A program made the translations under genes and the position numbers. Positions 63,281 to 64,000 of a stretch of DNA of 64,000 nucleotides are shown in pieces. The notes under the pieces were generated by a model, which saw only the letters and a program-made list of their open reading frames with translations, did not search any database and had not been told where the DNA came from. Origin of the DNA: Nothopassalora personata. Its lineage: Eukaryota > Ascomycota > Dothideomycetes > Mycosphaerellales > Mycosphaerellaceae. The DNA lies in the NCBI GenBank assembly GCA_033816765.1, contig CM066287.1, positions 2,604,001 through 2,668,000 of the forward strand, given 5' to 3'. The first letter of the stretch is position 1, and every line of letters starts with the position of its first letter.

Positions 63281-63672
63281 ATGCCACTTTCGATATGTCA
63301 GATCTGCGGAGAACGCCTCTGTGGCAGCGACTTGTACAGCGACCCTGTAACGCATTTTTGCATTGGGCTAGACGGCCCTGCAATCGTACAGACGACGAGA
63401 TTTGTTCCGAAATGCGTATGCCTAGCTTGCGGAAGCTTTTCTACCAGTACTGACAAAAGTTCCAGTTGGACTCGGACTCTGAAGAGGAGCGCCACATCGC
63501 CGAGAAGAAGCGTGTACCAGCTCCAGCAAAACCAAAAGCAGCACTATCCATGCACAATCCAGAAGACTTGGAGGAGATAGGTCGGCTGCACATGGAGATC
63601 GAGAATCTGAGACATATGTTGCCTAAGCTTGAAGCGCCTGTACTTGCGAAGCCCGCAGTCATCAAAGCCTAG
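63281..63672 (+). CDS. Small Cys-rich hypothetical protein
   Basis: Two exons, join(63281..63415,63466..63672), encode 113 residues. The 50 bp intron (GTATGC donor, CTGAC branch, TTCCAG acceptor) is phase 0 on both sides and joins RFVPKC to LDSDSEEERHIAEKK. The first half has a CxxC (CQICGERLC) with further Cys at FCIG and PKC, as in a small zinc knuckle. The second half is acidic then helical (DLEEIGRLHMEIENLRHMLPKL), compatible with a coiled coil. No family is recognised. The clear splice signals are the main support. Confidence 0.55.
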
Positions 63673-63831
63673 GTGACGAGTCGATGAGCGATGACGTATG
63701 GAGTTGAGGCGTTGGACATGAAGGTAACATGGGGTGGCGAAGTCTTTGCGGTGAACAGTAAGCCAAAAATTCTGTAGATTGTGAATGGCTCGAGGCTAGC
63801 CATGGACAGTCAAAATACCACTCTGTATCTT

Positions 63832-64000
63832 TCACGCCTTGCCCTGTCGTCTCTTTTCACACCAGTCGATGACCAAGCCCACGTCCTTGACTACAGCTCC
63901 AGGCACTCCAAGCTTCTGTATGAACATAGGCAGGTTGCCGCCTGCATCGCTGGCGGTTGCCATCTGCCACTTCGTCTTTTGGCCACCCTCGATAAGCTCG
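63832..64000 (-). CDS. DUF3074/START-like protein, C-terminal end (5' partial)
   Basis: The minus-strand frame enters from the right edge and stops at 63832-63834, giving 56 residues. The stretch WQMATASDAGGNLPMFIQKL followed by GAVVKDVGLVIDWCEKRR matches the C-terminal signature of fungal DUF3074 proteins, which have a START-like lipid-binding fold. Everything else lies outside the window. Function is unknown. Confidence 0.65.
   Translation of the reverse strand, partial: ELIEGGQKTKWQMATASDAGGNLPMFIQKLGVPGAVVKDVGLVIDWCEKRRQGKA

Noticed and set aside
1..64000. tRNA, rRNA, CRISPR or a secondary-metabolite gene cluster
   Set aside because: I looked for tRNA-like TpsiC/acceptor patterns, repeat-spacer arrays and PKS, NRPS or terpene synthase motifs. 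None was convincing. The transporters and the LovD-like enzyme have no biosynthetic neighbours here.

Overview
This window is nuclear DNA of a filamentous ascomycete. Genes are single transcription units on both strands, many split by 47-120 bp GT-AG introns, and the protein families are fungal (KRE6-type glucan synthesis, GtaA-type glutaminase, Zn2Cys6 regulator, ZIP transporter, GPI and Thr-rich wall proteins). Gene style suggests Dothideomycetes, but that is an inference. I rebuilt spliced models by hand from splice signals, phase and family conservation.

Layout. 1-9,000: end of a KH-domain RNA-binding protein, a Yippee protein (-), a small membrane protein, an MFS transporter, a GPI-anchored wall protein and ribosomal protein eS8 (-). 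9,400-24,500: mostly housekeeping: Rgp1 (-), DPH1 (-), KRE6/SKN1 (+), an alpha/beta hydrolase (+), a WDR68/DCAF7-like WD40 protein (-) and phosphopantetheine adenylyltransferase (+). 24,500-31,000: an F-box-like protein, a likely transcription factor of a fungal-specific family (-), and two long gene-poor stretches. 31,000-41,100: secreted glutaminase, a Dal5-type MFS transporter, a wrecked 2-oxoglutarate oxygenase gene, a RecA-like protein, complex I subunit NDUFS5 (-), a short F-box protein (-) and an eight-exon serine beta-lactamase-fold esterase (-). 41,100-47,100: an AT-rich, palindrome-rich island, then two divergent secreted proteins that both end in a Cys-rich apple/PAN-like module. 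47,800-58,700: Nudix hydrolase, NIPA Mg transporter, V-ATPase subunit E, dynactin p62, an unnamed protein, NAD-dependent methylene-THF dehydrogenase and Swc3. 58,900-64,000: a more accessory and decaying end, with a disrupted Zn2Cys6 regulator, a ZIP-like gene cut after two membrane helices behind a duplicated CHxH ectodomain, small unknown proteins, and the end of a DUF3074-like gene.

I see no operon-like or biosynthetic cluster, CRISPR array, rRNA or convincing tRNA. The most noteworthy signals are three decayed or truncated genes (35.8, 58.9 and 61.8 kb), the palindrome cluster at 41.5 kb, the His/Cys-repeat ZIP protein, and the pair of divergent secreted proteins.
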